This document shows, one piece after another, positions 1 through 8,522 of a stretch of DNA of 64,000 nt (position 1 is its first letter; the number at the start of each line of letters is the position of its first letter). The position numbers and the translations under genes are program-made. The stretch covers positions 1-64,000 of the forward strand of contig JAHDDL010000021.1 in the NCBI GenBank assembly GCA_020629415.1, in the 5' to 3' direction. The DNA is from Maribacter sp. Lineage in GTDB: Bacteria > Bacteroidota > Bacteroidia > Flavobacteriales > Flavobacteriaceae. Below the pieces are notes generated by a model. The model made no database searches. It was not told the DNA's origin and worked only from the letters and a program-made list of their open reading frames with translations.

Positions 1-138
1 ATTTTCAACCGAAACTGTTTGTGCATAAGCACTCTGTGAAAAAGCACCTAAAAAAAGGAATCCGAAAACGAAAAGGAATTTCTTAAAACTTCTTTTAAAA
101 TTAAGAGTCAAAAAACTATTATATACACTTATTTTCAT
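1..138 (-). CDS. 5' end of an exported protein gene (partial, runs off left edge)
   Basis: An open frame starts at 138 and reads leftward to base 1 without a stop, giving 46 residues. The translation has a basic region (KRSFKK), a hydrophobic stretch rich in F, L and G, and ends in SAYAQ followed by TVSVEN, which is a typical Sec signal peptide with cleavage after AYAQ. The mature protein lies outside the window, so no function can be given. An in-frame ATG at 153 would add five residues; I prefer 138 because it gives a more usual signal peptide. It lies downstream of fabD on the same strand with about 155 bases between them, so it may have its own promoter. Confidence 0.6.
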   Translation of the reverse strand, partial: MKISVYNSFLTLNFKRSFKKFLFVFGFLFLGAFSQSAYAQTVSVEN

Positions 139-293
139 AGCATTCTTTATCATACCCTGCAGTGTGATTGGAAAAGTTCTAAATCCGCAACCAAAAAGAG
201 GGTCTCAATATTACAAAAAAATCAAGGTAAACCGCTCAGAAACAGTTGAAAAAAGGATTTATAGGTTAAATGGTAATATTAAAGAAACATTGG

Positions 294-1181
294 TTACTCT
301 GCCAGCTCTGGGGCTTGTGTGGTAACACTTGGCTCAATTTTTCTTACCAAACCTTGTAATACCTTACCTGGACCTATTTCAGTAAAAACCGTAGCACCAT
401 CCTTTACCATTTGCTGAACACTCTGCGTCCATTTTACAGGTGCTGTCAATTGCAGCATTAAATTCTTTTTAATTTCCTCAGCATTGTTAACCGCGGTTGT
501 CGGTACATTTTGATATATTGGACAGCTAGGTGTTGAGAACGTAGTATTAGCTATTGCAGCAGCTAATTCTTCTCTAGCAGGCTCCATCAGCGGCGAGTGG
601 AATGCTCCGCCAACAGGAAGCATCAAGGCACGTCTAGCACCTGCTTCTTTTAGTTTTTCACAAGCTTCTTGAACTGCCGAAATTTCACCTGAAATCACCA
701 ATTGACCGGGACAATTATAATTTGCAGCAACAACAATTCCCGAAATATCCGCACAAACATTTTCAACAACAGCATCTTCCAAACCTAAAACCGCAGCCAT
801 AGTAGATGGTTTAAGTTCACAAGCTTTCTGCATTGCCAAAGCACGTTGAGATACCAATCTTAAACCGTCTTCAAAACTTAATGTATTATTTGCCACCAAG
901 GCAGAAAACTCTCCTAAAGAATGACCCGCAACCATATCTGGCTTAAAAGCTTCTCCCATTACTTTACTTAAAATAACGGAATGTAAAAATATTGCTGGCT
1001 GTGTAACCTTAGTTTCTTTTAATCCTTCGGCAGTGCCCCTGAACATTACTTCTGTAATGTCAAAGCCCAATATTTCATTTGCCTTTAAAAATAACTCTTT
1101 TGCAATAGGATATTTTTCATATAGATCTAAACCCATTCCAACAAATTGAGCACCTTGCCCAGGAAAAACGTACGCGTTCAT
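294..1181 (-). CDS. fabD: Malonyl-CoA:ACP transacylase FabD
   Basis: Transfers malonyl from CoA to acyl carrier protein, supplying the extender unit for type II fatty acid synthesis in the cytoplasm. The 295-residue length is normal for the family. Visible signatures are GQGAQ near the N-terminus (Q9, oxyanion hole), the nucleophile elbow GHSLGE with Ser88, an Arg in SQRALAM (R113), and GAFHS carrying the catalytic His195. The gene stands alone rather than in a fab cluster. A good Bacteroidota-type promoter lies immediately upstream (1202-1230), which would give a very short leader. Nothing is missing, and the assignment is secure. Confidence 0.96.
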   Translation of the reverse strand: MNAYVFPGQGAQFVGMGLDLYEKYPIAKELFLKANEILGFDITEVMFRGTAEGLKETKVTQPAIFLHSVILSKVMGEAFKPDMVAGHSLGEFSALVANNTLSFEDGLRLVSQRALAMQKACELKPSTMAAVLGLEDAVVENVCADISGIVVAANYNCPGQLVISGEISAVQEACEKLKEAGARRALMLPVGGAFHSPLMEPAREELAAAIANTTFSTPSCPIYQNVPTTAVNNAEEIKKNLMLQLTAPVKWTQSVQQMVKDGATVFTEIGPGKVLQGLVRKIEPSVTTQAPELAE

Positions 1182-1201
1182 AACTTTTAGTTTTGGTGGC
1201 T

Positions 1202-1230
1202 CAAAAGTACATAATTTAGATAGATTGCAA
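1202..1230 (-). promoter_or_regulatory. Bacteroidota-type promoter for fabD
   Basis: Read on the minus strand there is TTG (1228-1230), an 18-base spacer, then TACTTTTG (1202-1209). This matches the Bacteroidota sigma factor consensus TTTG/TTG and TAnnTTTG. The predicted transcription start would be only about 15 bases ahead of the fabD ATG at 1181. Confidence 0.6.
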
Positions 1231-1257
1231 CAAGTAATTGGTTTTTTGGGTCAACCT

Positions 1258-1767
1258 TTACTCCTTAAACCAACCGGAATACATAGTATATGCCTCGGCA
1301 ATTCTATTAATTTCCCCAGAACTTAATTCTGGACTAATGTCTTTTATTTTCTTAGCAGGCGTACCGGCAAAAATACTTCCAGACGGTACATGCGTTCCTT
1401 TTGTAAGCACAGCTCCGGCCGCAATTATACTATTACTCTCTACAACACAATCATCCATTATAATACTTCCCATACCTACTAACACATTATCATGAACAGT
1501 GCATCCATGCACAATGGCATTATGCCCGATCGATACATTATTACCGATCGTAGTAGGAGATTTTAAATAGGTACAATGTATTACTGCGCCATCTTGCACG
1601 TTAACCTTATCACCCATTTTAATATAGTGCACATCGCCACGTAATACAGCATTAAACCACACGCTACATTGCTTACCCATAGTCACCTCACCTACTATAG
1701 TTGCATTTTCAGCAATAAAACAATCTTCACCTATAATAGGTTCTTTTCCTCTAACCGCTTTTATCAT
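1258..1767 (-). CDS. Gamma-carbonic anhydrase family protein (left-handed beta-helix)
   Basis: A 169-residue hexapeptide-repeat protein of the YrdA/PaaY/CaiE-like gamma-carbonic anhydrase group. The repeats ([LIV]GxxxxI type) run through most of the chain, for example TIGNNVSIGHNAIVHG. The three histidines expected to bind metal at trimer interfaces are present as H64, H82 and H87, with the last two spaced by five residues as in the archaeal Cam enzyme. An LRGD motif (R43) is also conserved. The true substrate is unknown for many relatives, so carbonic anhydrase activity is inference. It lies 10 bases after the LytTR regulator gene and is probably the last gene of that operon. Confidence 0.88.
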   Translation of the reverse strand: MIKAVRGKEPIIGEDCFIAENATIVGEVTMGKQCSVWFNAVLRGDVHYIKMGDKVNVQDGAVIHCTYLKSPTTIGNNVSIGHNAIVHGCTVHDNVLVGMGSIIMDDCVVESNSIIAAGAVLTKGTHVPSGSIFAGTPAKKIKDISPELSSGEINRIAEAYTMYSGWFKE

Positions 1768-1777
1768 TGTATTTCGT

Positions 1778-2509
1778 TTAATTAAAATAAGATAGAAAAT
1801 CTTTCTTTTTAGAAGCGGATACCATTACTTCTTTTCCGTTGGACATTACCACACTACCACCTTTTCCTTTTCGATACTTCACCACCTCGTTCACATTTAC
1901 AAGAAAAGATTTATGTACCCGTGCAAAAGGATAATCGTTTAAGGCATCTTCAAAATACTTTAAAGTTTTGCTTACCAGTATTTTCTTATTTGAAAGATAA
2001 ATCTCCGTATAATTGTCATCTGCTTTGCAATATAATATTTCGGCAATATTCAATACTTGAAATCCGTCTTGCTGGGGCAATGTCAACTTCCCTTCTACTC
2101 CGTTAGATTTAGTACTTAAAACCTCTCCTTCTAAACTTGCTTCTTTCTCTCGTACACCTTCCACATACTCCACGGCATTTATCAACTCATCTATATTTAT
2201 AGGTTTCGTTAAATAATAAGCGGCATGGTTATTCAATGCATCTTTAGCATAGTGATCATAAGCCGTGACAAAAACAGTTTCAAAAGTTCTATCTGGTAAC
2301 TGATCCAGTAAATCAAATGCATTACCAAAGGGCATTTCCACATCTAAAAAAACCAGATCCAAGTCATTTTCCGCAATTAAGACCAGCGCTTCCTTAATGG
2401 ACGAAGCCTCGCCTATTAAATTTACGCCAGGGCAATATTTGGCAATATAATTTCTTAATATCTCACGGCTGTTTGCCTCATCTTCTACTAAAATTGCATT
2501 TAAGCTCAT
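1778..2509 (-). CDS. LytTR-family response regulator
   Basis: A 243-residue two-component regulator. The N-terminal receiver domain (about 1-120) has the acidic pair E9-D10, the phospho-acceptor Asp56 in VFLDVEMP, a threonine in FVTAYD and the conserved lysine in LTKP. The C-terminal LytTR DNA-binding domain (about 140-243) contains the DNYTEIYLSNKK and FARVHKSFLVNV segments typical of AlgR/AgrA/LytR. Its start overlaps the end of the upstream sensor kinase gene by four bases, so the two are translationally coupled and form a cognate pair. The target genes cannot be read from the sequence. Confidence 0.93.
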   Translation of the reverse strand: MSLNAILVEDEANSREILRNYIAKYCPGVNLIGEASSIKEALVLIAENDLDLVFLDVEMPFGNAFDLLDQLPDRTFETVFVTAYDHYAKDALNNHAAYYLTKPINIDELINAVEYVEGVREKEASLEGEVLSTKSNGVEGKLTLPQQDGFQVLNIAEILYCKADDNYTEIYLSNKKILVSKTLKYFEDALNDYPFARVHKSFLVNVNEVVKYRKGKGGSVVMSNGKEVMVSASKKKDFLSYFN

Positions 2510-4710
2510 TTTTCTCTTTTTAAAATGAACAGGACCTTAGTTCCTGTACCGTCTGACTGCAAATCTGAAATTTTGATATCTACTTTATCTGTGTACATAT
2601 CGTTCAAAATAGCCACACGTTTTTTAATAATGCCCATTCCCTTAGACTTCTGCTTACGCTGGTTTTGGGTCTTGATCTCTGCAGATTTCTTTCTACCTAT
2701 ACCATTATCGGTTATTGTAATAATTATGGAATCTGCCGTATTCTCTTTTATGGTCACCAGTAATGCTCCTTTTTCTTCCCTATATCGCAATCCGTGCCAA
2801 ATAGCATTTTCTATATAGGGTTGCAATAGCATGGGCGGAATTTGAAATTTGGAGACCTGTACGTTCTCATCAACATGTATTTGATAATCGAATTTATCTT
2901 CAAAACGAGAGTGCTCCAGTTTTATATACAGTTCCAACTGATGTAATTCTTTTTCCAAGGGAATAAAATCTTCCTCGGAGTTCTCAAGAACGGAACGCAT
3001 TAACTTAGAGAAATCACTTAAATATCTATTTGCACTGCGTTCATCACTTTTTGAAATAAAATTATTTACTGAATTCAATGCATTGAATATAAAGTGCGGA
3101 TTCATCTGCGACCTCAACGACTTTAGTGCCAATAAGTTATTTGCCAGTTTTTGTTGTTGATTGCTACGATAAAAGAAAAAAGCGGCCAACAAGGTCAATA
3201 GCAATCCAAATATTAATGAATAAATTACTAACTGTTGTCGCTTATTACTTTCTTTAACCAACTCTTGCTCAGTTAAGGCAAGGTCATATTTACTTTGAGA
3301 CAATTCTCGCTCCTGCTCTAGTCCGGTAAGTCTATTTTGTGCATTGGATATTTCCCTATTAAAACGATTTGCCCTAGAAATCTCCTGTTCCTTACGGACG
3401 TACAAAGAATCTACCAATGCCACATAGGTTTGGTAGGTATCTAAAGCTTTGGTAAAATCGCCTTTAACTTTGTACACCTCCGATAATTTTCTGGTAGCAT
3501 CTTTCTGCACTACCAAATCATCATCTGAATCTGCTTCAACAATACTCTTCTCCAAAAAAGGTATTGCCTCATTATACTTGTCTTGAGAAATATAGGCGTT
3601 TGCAATTTTGTAATTTATACGCTGAGAAGTTATAGTGTCCCCAAGTTCTAATTTCTTTACACCAGCATTTGGAGAACTAAGCTTTTTTAACTCTTGAAGA
3701 CTGCTTTTACGCATATTAATTTCTTCATTGAACCTACTTTTGGTATTATAAAAATCCGCTACTTTTTCTTTCTCCTGCAAAGCCCTTTTTGGGGCGGATT
3801 GCGTTGCAAGCTCCAAAGAGTTATCGTAATAAGCTTCTGCTTCCATATTCCTGTCACCTAAAGAATATGTATCTGCTATCTTAGAATTTAAATCGATCAT
3901 TTTTGAAGTAATCTGATTCTTATCTGCTATCAACAAACCTCTATTATAAAAATCTAAAGCTTCATTTGTCTTCCCCACTCCTTTTTTGGCATCGCCCAAT
4001 AGTTCATAAAGTACGGCACTTTGTTTTGGTGGCATAAATTTGAAATCCAATAATGGATAAAGCAAATCTATACTTTCATCATATCTTGAAGTTTGGTTAA
4101 GAGCTCTACCTAACAATAAGGATGTGGCAATGGTTTTATTATTCTCTAACGCGTCTTCGTAATTATCAATGGCCAGATCCAATTGTTTGTGGTATTGATA
4201 GATTTCGCCAAGTTTGGAAAGTGATCTGGCTAATTCTTTCTTTCTACCTCTTTTACCCAGTATAGAAATAGATTGTGCCACCAAATCTATACTTCTTTCA
4301 ATATCTTTAGCTTTATATTCTTCTGCAGAATCTAACAATTGTTGATGTTTTACGGCTATGTCTGGCAAAGACTTAGAACTGCTTCTTACAGATGATGAAT
4401 CAAAATCTTCAACTAAAATTAAAACATCATCATTTTTCTGCACATCATACCTTAAAGTTTCAATATCATCATGTTGAATAATGAGTTGATCTCCAATTCT
4501 AGTATTAATCTCAAATTCTCCTAAACCGTTAGTTATTACATAGTCTCCTAAAGTATTGGATATAGAAACACCAGAAATTGGTTTCCCTGTATTTCTAACT
4601 TCTACCCTACCTTCAAGTTTAAATCGTAGGGCGTTATTTTGTAACTGGGCATGAAGCATATTCCATCCCAGAAGAAAATACATTAATATGTAAACACTAT
4701 AATTTTTCAT
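2506..4710 (-). CDS. LytS-type sensor histidine kinase with N-terminal beta-sandwich and TPR region
   Basis: A 734-residue membrane sensor. In order: signal peptide (about 1-21); a carboxypeptidase-regulatory-like beta-sandwich (about 28-95, with GRVEVRNTGKPISGVSISN and a GEFEI strand as in TonB-receptor plugs); tetratricopeptide-like helices (about 120-450, including ALDFYNRGL and YNEAIPFLEKS); a coiled coil (about 450-490); one membrane helix near 495-515; and a His_kinase domain (PF06580 type) with His539 in MNPHFIFN, the N box around 634 (ENAIWHGL) and DNGIG near 668. The sensory part should lie in the periplasm. It is coupled to the LytTR regulator by a four-base overlap. The ligand is unknown. 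Confidence 0.9.
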   Translation of the reverse strand: MKNYSVYILMYFLLGWNMLHAQLQNNALRFKLEGRVEVRNTGKPISGVSISNTLGDYVITNGLGEFEINTRIGDQLIIQHDDIETLRYDVQKNDDVLILVEDFDSSSVRSSSKSLPDIAVKHQQLLDSAEEYKAKDIERSIDLVAQSISILGKRGRKKELARSLSKLGEIYQYHKQLDLAIDNYEDALENNKTIATSLLLGRALNQTSRYDESIDLLYPLLDFKFMPPKQSAVLYELLGDAKKGVGKTNEALDFYNRGLLIADKNQITSKMIDLNSKIADTYSLGDRNMEAEAYYDNSLELATQSAPKRALQEKEKVADFYNTKSRFNEEINMRKSSLQELKKLSSPNAGVKKLELGDTITSQRINYKIANAYISQDKYNEAIPFLEKSIVEADSDDDLVVQKDATRKLSEVYKVKGDFTKALDTYQTYVALVDSLYVRKEQEISRANRFNREISNAQNRLTGLEQERELSQSKYDLALTEQELVKESNKRQQLVIYSLIFGLLLTLLAAFFFYRSNQQQKLANNLLALKSLRSQMNPHFIFNALNSVNNFISKSDERSANRYLSDFSKLMRSVLENSEEDFIPLEKELHQLELYIKLEHSRFEDKFDYQIHVDENVQVSKFQIPPMLLQPYIENAIWHGLRYREEKGALLVTIKENTADSIIITITDNGIGRKKSAEIKTQNQRKQKSKGMGIIKKRVAILNDMYTDKVDIKISDLQSDGTGTKVLFILKREK

Positions 4711-4912
4711 CTGCTATAACTACGGTAAACTTAGCTGATTATTGTGGCACTAAAAAATATCAAATACCCATATTAGTAGTTTTTACCCTATCAAAATATA
4801 GGTTTACAAACGCTGCAAACCACTTTACTAAGTGAAATGGTCCATTCCCTCATTATGGTTATTACAAGAAATACTTTGCCGCTAGTTTAGCTCTGAATTT
4901 AAAACGATAAGG

Positions 4913-6088
4913 ATGAAAACAATTAAACAACTTGGATCAATTGGCATAGCATTATTAACACTATCTACCGTTTATGCCTGTAATATTACCGAAAAGAAAA
5001 AACCAATTGAACTAATTGCACATGCAACTGAACCTATAGAAACAAAAGAAGACAATATTGTTCAAATAGCTTTATTATTGGATACCAGTAATAGTATGGA
5101 CGGCTTAATTAACCAGGCAAAATCTCAGCTTTGGGATATTGTGAACGAATTTGGCTATGCCAAATGTGGTAACGACTCTAGACCAAATTTACAAATAGCC
5201 CTATATCAATATGGAAACGACAATCTTTCCGCCAATGAAGGGTATATTCAGCAAGTACTTGGATTTAGTAGTGATCTGGACGAAATATCGGAAAAGTTGT
5301 TTTCATTGACTACCAACGGAGGTGAGGAATACTGTGGCAAGGTATTACAGACCTCTTTACACCAATTACCTTGGAACAAAAATCCTGATTTATTACGTAT
5401 GATTTTTATTGCCGGTAACGAGCCTTTTAACCAGGGCAGGTATAATTACAGAACTGCTTTAGCAAATGCCAAAGAGAAAGATGTAGTAGTAAATACCATT
5501 TTCTGCGGAAACTATGATTTAGGAGTGAATACCGATTGGAAAAATGGTGCTTCTATTACAGGTGGAGAATATATGGCCATAGACCATAACAAGAAAGTTG
5601 TTCATATTAATACACCGTATGACGACATTATCATTAAACTAAACTCTAAATTAAATACCACCTATATTTCCTATGGTTCTATGGGTAAATCAAAAATTAT
5701 TGCTCAAGAAGTACAAGACAGCAATGCTATGGAAATGGAAGAAGCCGTTGCAGTTAAAAGAGCGGTCAGCAAAAGTTCTAGACTCTACAATAATAAAAAA
5801 TGGGATTTAGTGGATGCGTATGATGATGCCGAATTTGAAATCAGCTCAGTAGACAATAACGAACTACCCGAAGAGTTACAGGGCAAAAGCGAAAATGAGA
5901 TCAAAATATATATTGAATCTAAAAAGACCGAAAGAGAAGAGATTCAAAAAGAAATACAAGCGTACAATAAGAAAAGATTAGCCTATATAGCAGAACATCA
6001 AAAAGATGAAAAATCAGGCGAGCTTGAGAACGCTATGATCAAGGCAATAAAAAAACAAGCCAAGTCCAAAAATTACAGCTGGGAATAA
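4913..6088 (+). CDS. VWA-domain lipoprotein
   Basis: A 391-residue predicted lipoprotein. The N-terminus has a hydrophobic stretch ending in STVYAC, with lipidation expected on that cysteine (about residue 23). Residues about 50-260 form a von Willebrand A fold: the MIDAS motif DTSNS follows the strand IVQIALLL, and a conserved threonine occurs in LTTNGGEE. The C-terminal third is charged and probably helical (SENEIKIYIESKKTEREEIQ). A single gene, divergent from the sensor kinase operon and convergent with the PorP/SprF-like gene. Relatives are widespread in Bacteroidota as periplasmic or surface VWA proteins, but I know of no defined role. Confidence 0.8.
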   Translation: MKTIKQLGSIGIALLTLSTVYACNITEKKKPIELIAHATEPIETKEDNIVQIALLLDTSNSMDGLINQAKSQLWDIVNEFGYAKCGNDSRPNLQIALYQYGNDNLSANEGYIQQVLGFSSDLDEISEKLFSLTTNGGEEYCGKVLQTSLHQLPWNKNPDLLRMIFIAGNEPFNQGRYNYRTALANAKEKDVVVNTIFCGNYDLGVNTDWKNGASITGGEYMAIDHNKKVVHINTPYDDIIIKLNSKLNTTYISYGSMGKSKIIAQEVQDSNAMEMEEAVAVKRAVSKSSRLYNNKKWDLVDAYDDAEFEISSVDNNELPEELQGKSENEIKIYIESKKTEREEIQKEIQAYNKKRLAYIAEHQKDEKSGELENAMIKAIKKQAKSKNYSWE

Positions 6089-6094
6089 TCAATT

Positions 6095-6124
6095 AAAGGT
6101 CTGCTCTACCAAGGGCAGACTTTT
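6095..6124. terminator. Bidirectional hairpin terminator between convergent genes
   Basis: A 10-base-pair stem (AAAGGTCTGC at 6095-6104, GCAGACTTTT at 6115-6124, one G-U pair) with a 10-base loop, ending in a T-run on the plus strand and an A-run that serves the minus strand. It lies in the 37 bases between the VWA lipoprotein stop and the PorP-like stop. Confidence 0.75.
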
Positions 6125-6125
6125 A

Positions 6126-7148
6126 CTAGTTGGCTGCAGGACAGTAACAATCATATTTACGCCCTGTTTGACCAAAATCATAACCTAAGGTTATTTGGTG
6201 AAAACCTCCATTGTCAAAACGGATATCTCCCATTTGATACGAATAGTTGTAAGAGACCATAAAATTATTAATGTTTGCACCAACTATAGGGGTAACCAAC
6301 TGCAATCGCTGTTCACCAAAAGTGCCGTTGTCCTGAAACTGGGCACCATCAAAACTTCTTCTGTAGGAGATACCTCCCCAAATACGACCAAAATCTACAT
6401 CTTTGTATACTTTGGCATTCATATCAATAGTCTTCTCCTTGGTAAATTCTGTCAATTGAAACAGTACAGAAGGTTCAAATTGCCATTCGCTTCTACCAAA
6501 AACATAACCGGTAGAGATTAAAAATCTTCTAATATTATCGATCACCAATTGATCTGGATTATCTTGCCTGTCTCTGTAATATACATTCCTTTTACTTCCT
6601 GTAAGTGCATTGGTAACCGCAAAGTGGGTGTAAAATTCTTGATAATTATAAGAAATACCAATATCCACATTTGTATAGGATGAACTAAGCTTAATTCCTG
6701 ACACTGCCGGGTCTGGAGTAGTAGACCTAAACTCGGTCTCGTCCAAACTACTTTGTAAAATTGTGGCACTTAAACCAAAAGAAAGTTGATTTAAAACTCT
6801 AACGTCATTACTTCCCATTCTTAAATGGTGCGCATATGTTAATTTTAAACCTGTTTGAGAATGGTACCCATTGGCATCATTAAATACAATTGCCCCAATA
6901 CCACTTGGCGAATCTCCTAACCTAAAATGAGCATTAATGGTCTGTAAACTCGGTGCATCGTCAACATCAAACCATTGTTTTCTAGCCGTAGCCCTAACTT
7001 TTCCTCCTTCGCTAATACCTGCCATAGATGGAAAAACCAGATAGTAATTATCTGATAAATAATCAAAATAAACAGGAATACCTTCTTGTGCGGTAGATTT
7101 AGAACCAACAAAAAGGAAAATCAATATCAATAAAAAGTTGTATTTCAT
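6126..7148 (-). CDS. PorP/SprF family type IX secretion system membrane protein
   Basis: A 340-residue outer-membrane beta-barrel protein. It has a signal peptide (about 1-20, ending STAQ) and alternating amphipathic strands with the family pattern FDYLSDNYYLVFPSMAGIS at the N-terminus and NNFMVSYNYSYQMGDIRF near the C-terminus. The last strand, HQITLGYDFG, is followed by a short Cys-containing tail (YDCYCPAAN). PorP/SprF proteins usually sit next to large adhesin genes and help deliver or anchor them. Here no adhesin is adjacent, so the partner is unknown. Single-gene transcription unit. Confidence 0.85.
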   Translation of the reverse strand: MKYNFLLILIFLFVGSKSTAQEGIPVYFDYLSDNYYLVFPSMAGISEGGKVRATARKQWFDVDDAPSLQTINAHFRLGDSPSGIGAIVFNDANGYHSQTGLKLTYAHHLRMGSNDVRVLNQLSFGLSATILQSSLDETEFRSTTPDPAVSGIKLSSSYTNVDIGISYNYQEFYTHFAVTNALTGSKRNVYYRDRQDNPDQLVIDNIRRFLISTGYVFGRSEWQFEPSVLFQLTEFTKEKTIDMNAKVYKDVDFGRIWGGISYRRSFDGAQFQDNGTFGEQRLQLVTPIVGANINNFMVSYNYSYQMGDIRFDNGGFHQITLGYDFGQTGRKYDCYCPAAN

Positions 7149-7245
7149 CTTGGGATGTTAAAACTAGAATTAGTTTCGCTATTACAAAGTTAATAACGAC
7201 TTAACCTGAACATTATTATGTGCTGCTAAACTAAGATTTCCTTTG

Positions 7246-7253
7246 TACTTTTG
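7246..7253 (+). promoter_or_regulatory. Candidate -7 element (TACTTTTG) for the Nfu gene
   Basis: TACTTTTG fits TAnnTTTG exactly and lies 18 bases before the chosen ATG at 7272. No clear TTTG is seen at the -33 position, so this is a tentative promoter. Its position argues against using the TTG at 7251 as the start codon. Confidence 0.4.
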
Positions 7254-7271
7254 CTTAAAATTTTTGACGAA

Positions 7272-8183
7272 ATGAAAGAGTATTCGATTACGGTCGTAAA
7301 GACCAATAACCCAAATATATTAAAGTTCGAAACTAATCATATTTTAGTACAACGAAAAAACTACGAATTCAAGAATATTGACGATGCTAAAAACTCACCT
7401 TTAGCGCAGCAATTGTTTCATTTACCTTTTATCAAAACAGTATATATCTCTGGAGATTTTATTGGCCTGGAGCGATTTGACATTGTTCAATGGGAAGATG
7501 TAAAAGATGAAGTTGCACAACAATTAGTAGAATATTTAAACGCCGGCGAGCCTATTGTTATAGAAGAGGACATGGATAAACCTGTACCGGTAACGGTTTA
7601 TGCCGAGGTAACGCCAAACCCATCTACCATGAAATTTGTTGCCAGCAAAAAAATAGTAGGATCGGCTTTTGAGTTTAAAAATATTGATGAGGCCAGAGAT
7701 TCTAAATTGGCTATGGAGCTATTTCAATTCCCGTTCGTAAAGCAAGTTTTTATAGATGAGAACTACGTTTCCGTATCTAAATATGAAGTTGCAGAATGGA
7801 ACGATATTACGGTTGAATTACGTGAAGTAATCAGAAATTTTATTGCGGAAGGCAAAGAAATTGTAGCGGACAATGCAAAAGCAATTGGTCAAGAAGCTCA
7901 GGTATCTGAAACTATAACTGCAGAAAACAACATTGAACTAGACGAAACTTCTCAAGAAATAGTTGACATTTTAGAAGAATACGTAAAACCGGCAGTAGCT
8001 AGTGACGGTGGCAATATTATGTTCAAATCTTACGATGAGGAAAGTAAAACCGTAAATGTTATTTTACAAGGCGCCTGTAGTGGATGTCCTTCTTCTACCT
8101 TCACCCTTAAAAATGGTATTGAAACCATGTTAAAGAATATGATGGGCGATAAGGTAAATGAAGTGGTTGCGTTAAACGGCTAA
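7272..8183 (+). CDS. NifU/Nfu-type Fe-S cluster scaffold with two Nfu N-domains
   Basis: A 303-residue iron-sulfur cluster carrier. Two tandem Nfu N-terminal domains are visible: about 1-90, with FKNIDDAKNSPLAQQLF and VQWEDV; and about 100-190, with FKNIDEARDSKLAMELF and AEWNDI. These repeats are near-copies of each other. The C-terminal NifU domain (about 225-303) has the cluster-binding CSGCPSS motif at C269 and C272. The frame remains open upstream to a TTG at 7251, but the ATG at 7272 (MKEYSITV) is preferred because a promoter-like element overlaps the earlier site. Acts in maturation or repair of Fe-S proteins such as those of complex III and QueG. Probably co-transcribed with dodecin. 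Confidence 0.92.
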   Translation: MKEYSITVVKTNNPNILKFETNHILVQRKNYEFKNIDDAKNSPLAQQLFHLPFIKTVYISGDFIGLERFDIVQWEDVKDEVAQQLVEYLNAGEPIVIEEDMDKPVPVTVYAEVTPNPSTMKFVASKKIVGSAFEFKNIDEARDSKLAMELFQFPFVKQVFIDENYVSVSKYEVAEWNDITVELREVIRNFIAEGKEIVADNAKAIGQEAQVSETITAENNIELDETSQEIVDILEEYVKPAVASDGGNIMFKSYDEESKTVNVILQGACSGCPSSTFTLKNGIETMLKNMMGDKVNEVVALNG

Positions 8184-8254
8184 TTATTGAATCAATTGAA
8201 TTAAACATTGCCATTAGAATTTGTAACTTGTAGAAAATCTAAAAATTAATAATT

Positions 8255-8455
8255 ATGGCAGTTTTAAAAGTAATTGAAATATTGGCAAATTCTGATAACG
8301 GATGGGAAGACGCAGCTAAAAAAGCAGTGGCAGAAGCATCTAAATCAGTAAAAAACATTAAATCAGTTTACATCAACGAGCAAAGTGCAACAGTTGAAGA
8401 TGGTAAAATCAAAAATTATAGAGTAAACGTAAAAATCACTTTTGAAGTGAAATAG
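8255..8455 (+). CDS. Dodecin family flavin-binding protein
   Basis: A 66-residue protein matching the dodecin family along its length. It begins [24 protein letters not shown] and ends with [11 protein letters not shown], giving the beta-alpha-beta-beta fold. The Trp in GWEDA is the residue that stacks on flavin in known dodecins. Dodecins assemble into hollow 12-mers that store or buffer riboflavin, FMN or FAD. It lies 71 bases after the Nfu gene and is followed at once by a strong terminator. Confidence 0.92.
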   Translation: MAVLKVIEILANSDNGWEDAAKKAVAEASKSVKNIKSVYINEQSATVEDGKIKNYRVNVKITFEVK

Positions 8456-8473
8456 CAGTTGCTTAACAAGACC

Positions 8474-8500
8474 AAAAGCGCCAAAAGGCGCTTTTTTTTG
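8474..8500 (+). terminator. Rho-independent terminator after dodecin
   Basis: A perfect nine-base-pair stem (AAAAGCGCC at 8474-8482 and GGCGCTTTT at 8487-8495) with an AAAA loop and a run of eight T. It starts 19 bases after the dodecin stop. Confidence 0.9.
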
Positions 8501-8522
8501 TTTTCAAAATAAAATTAATCCC

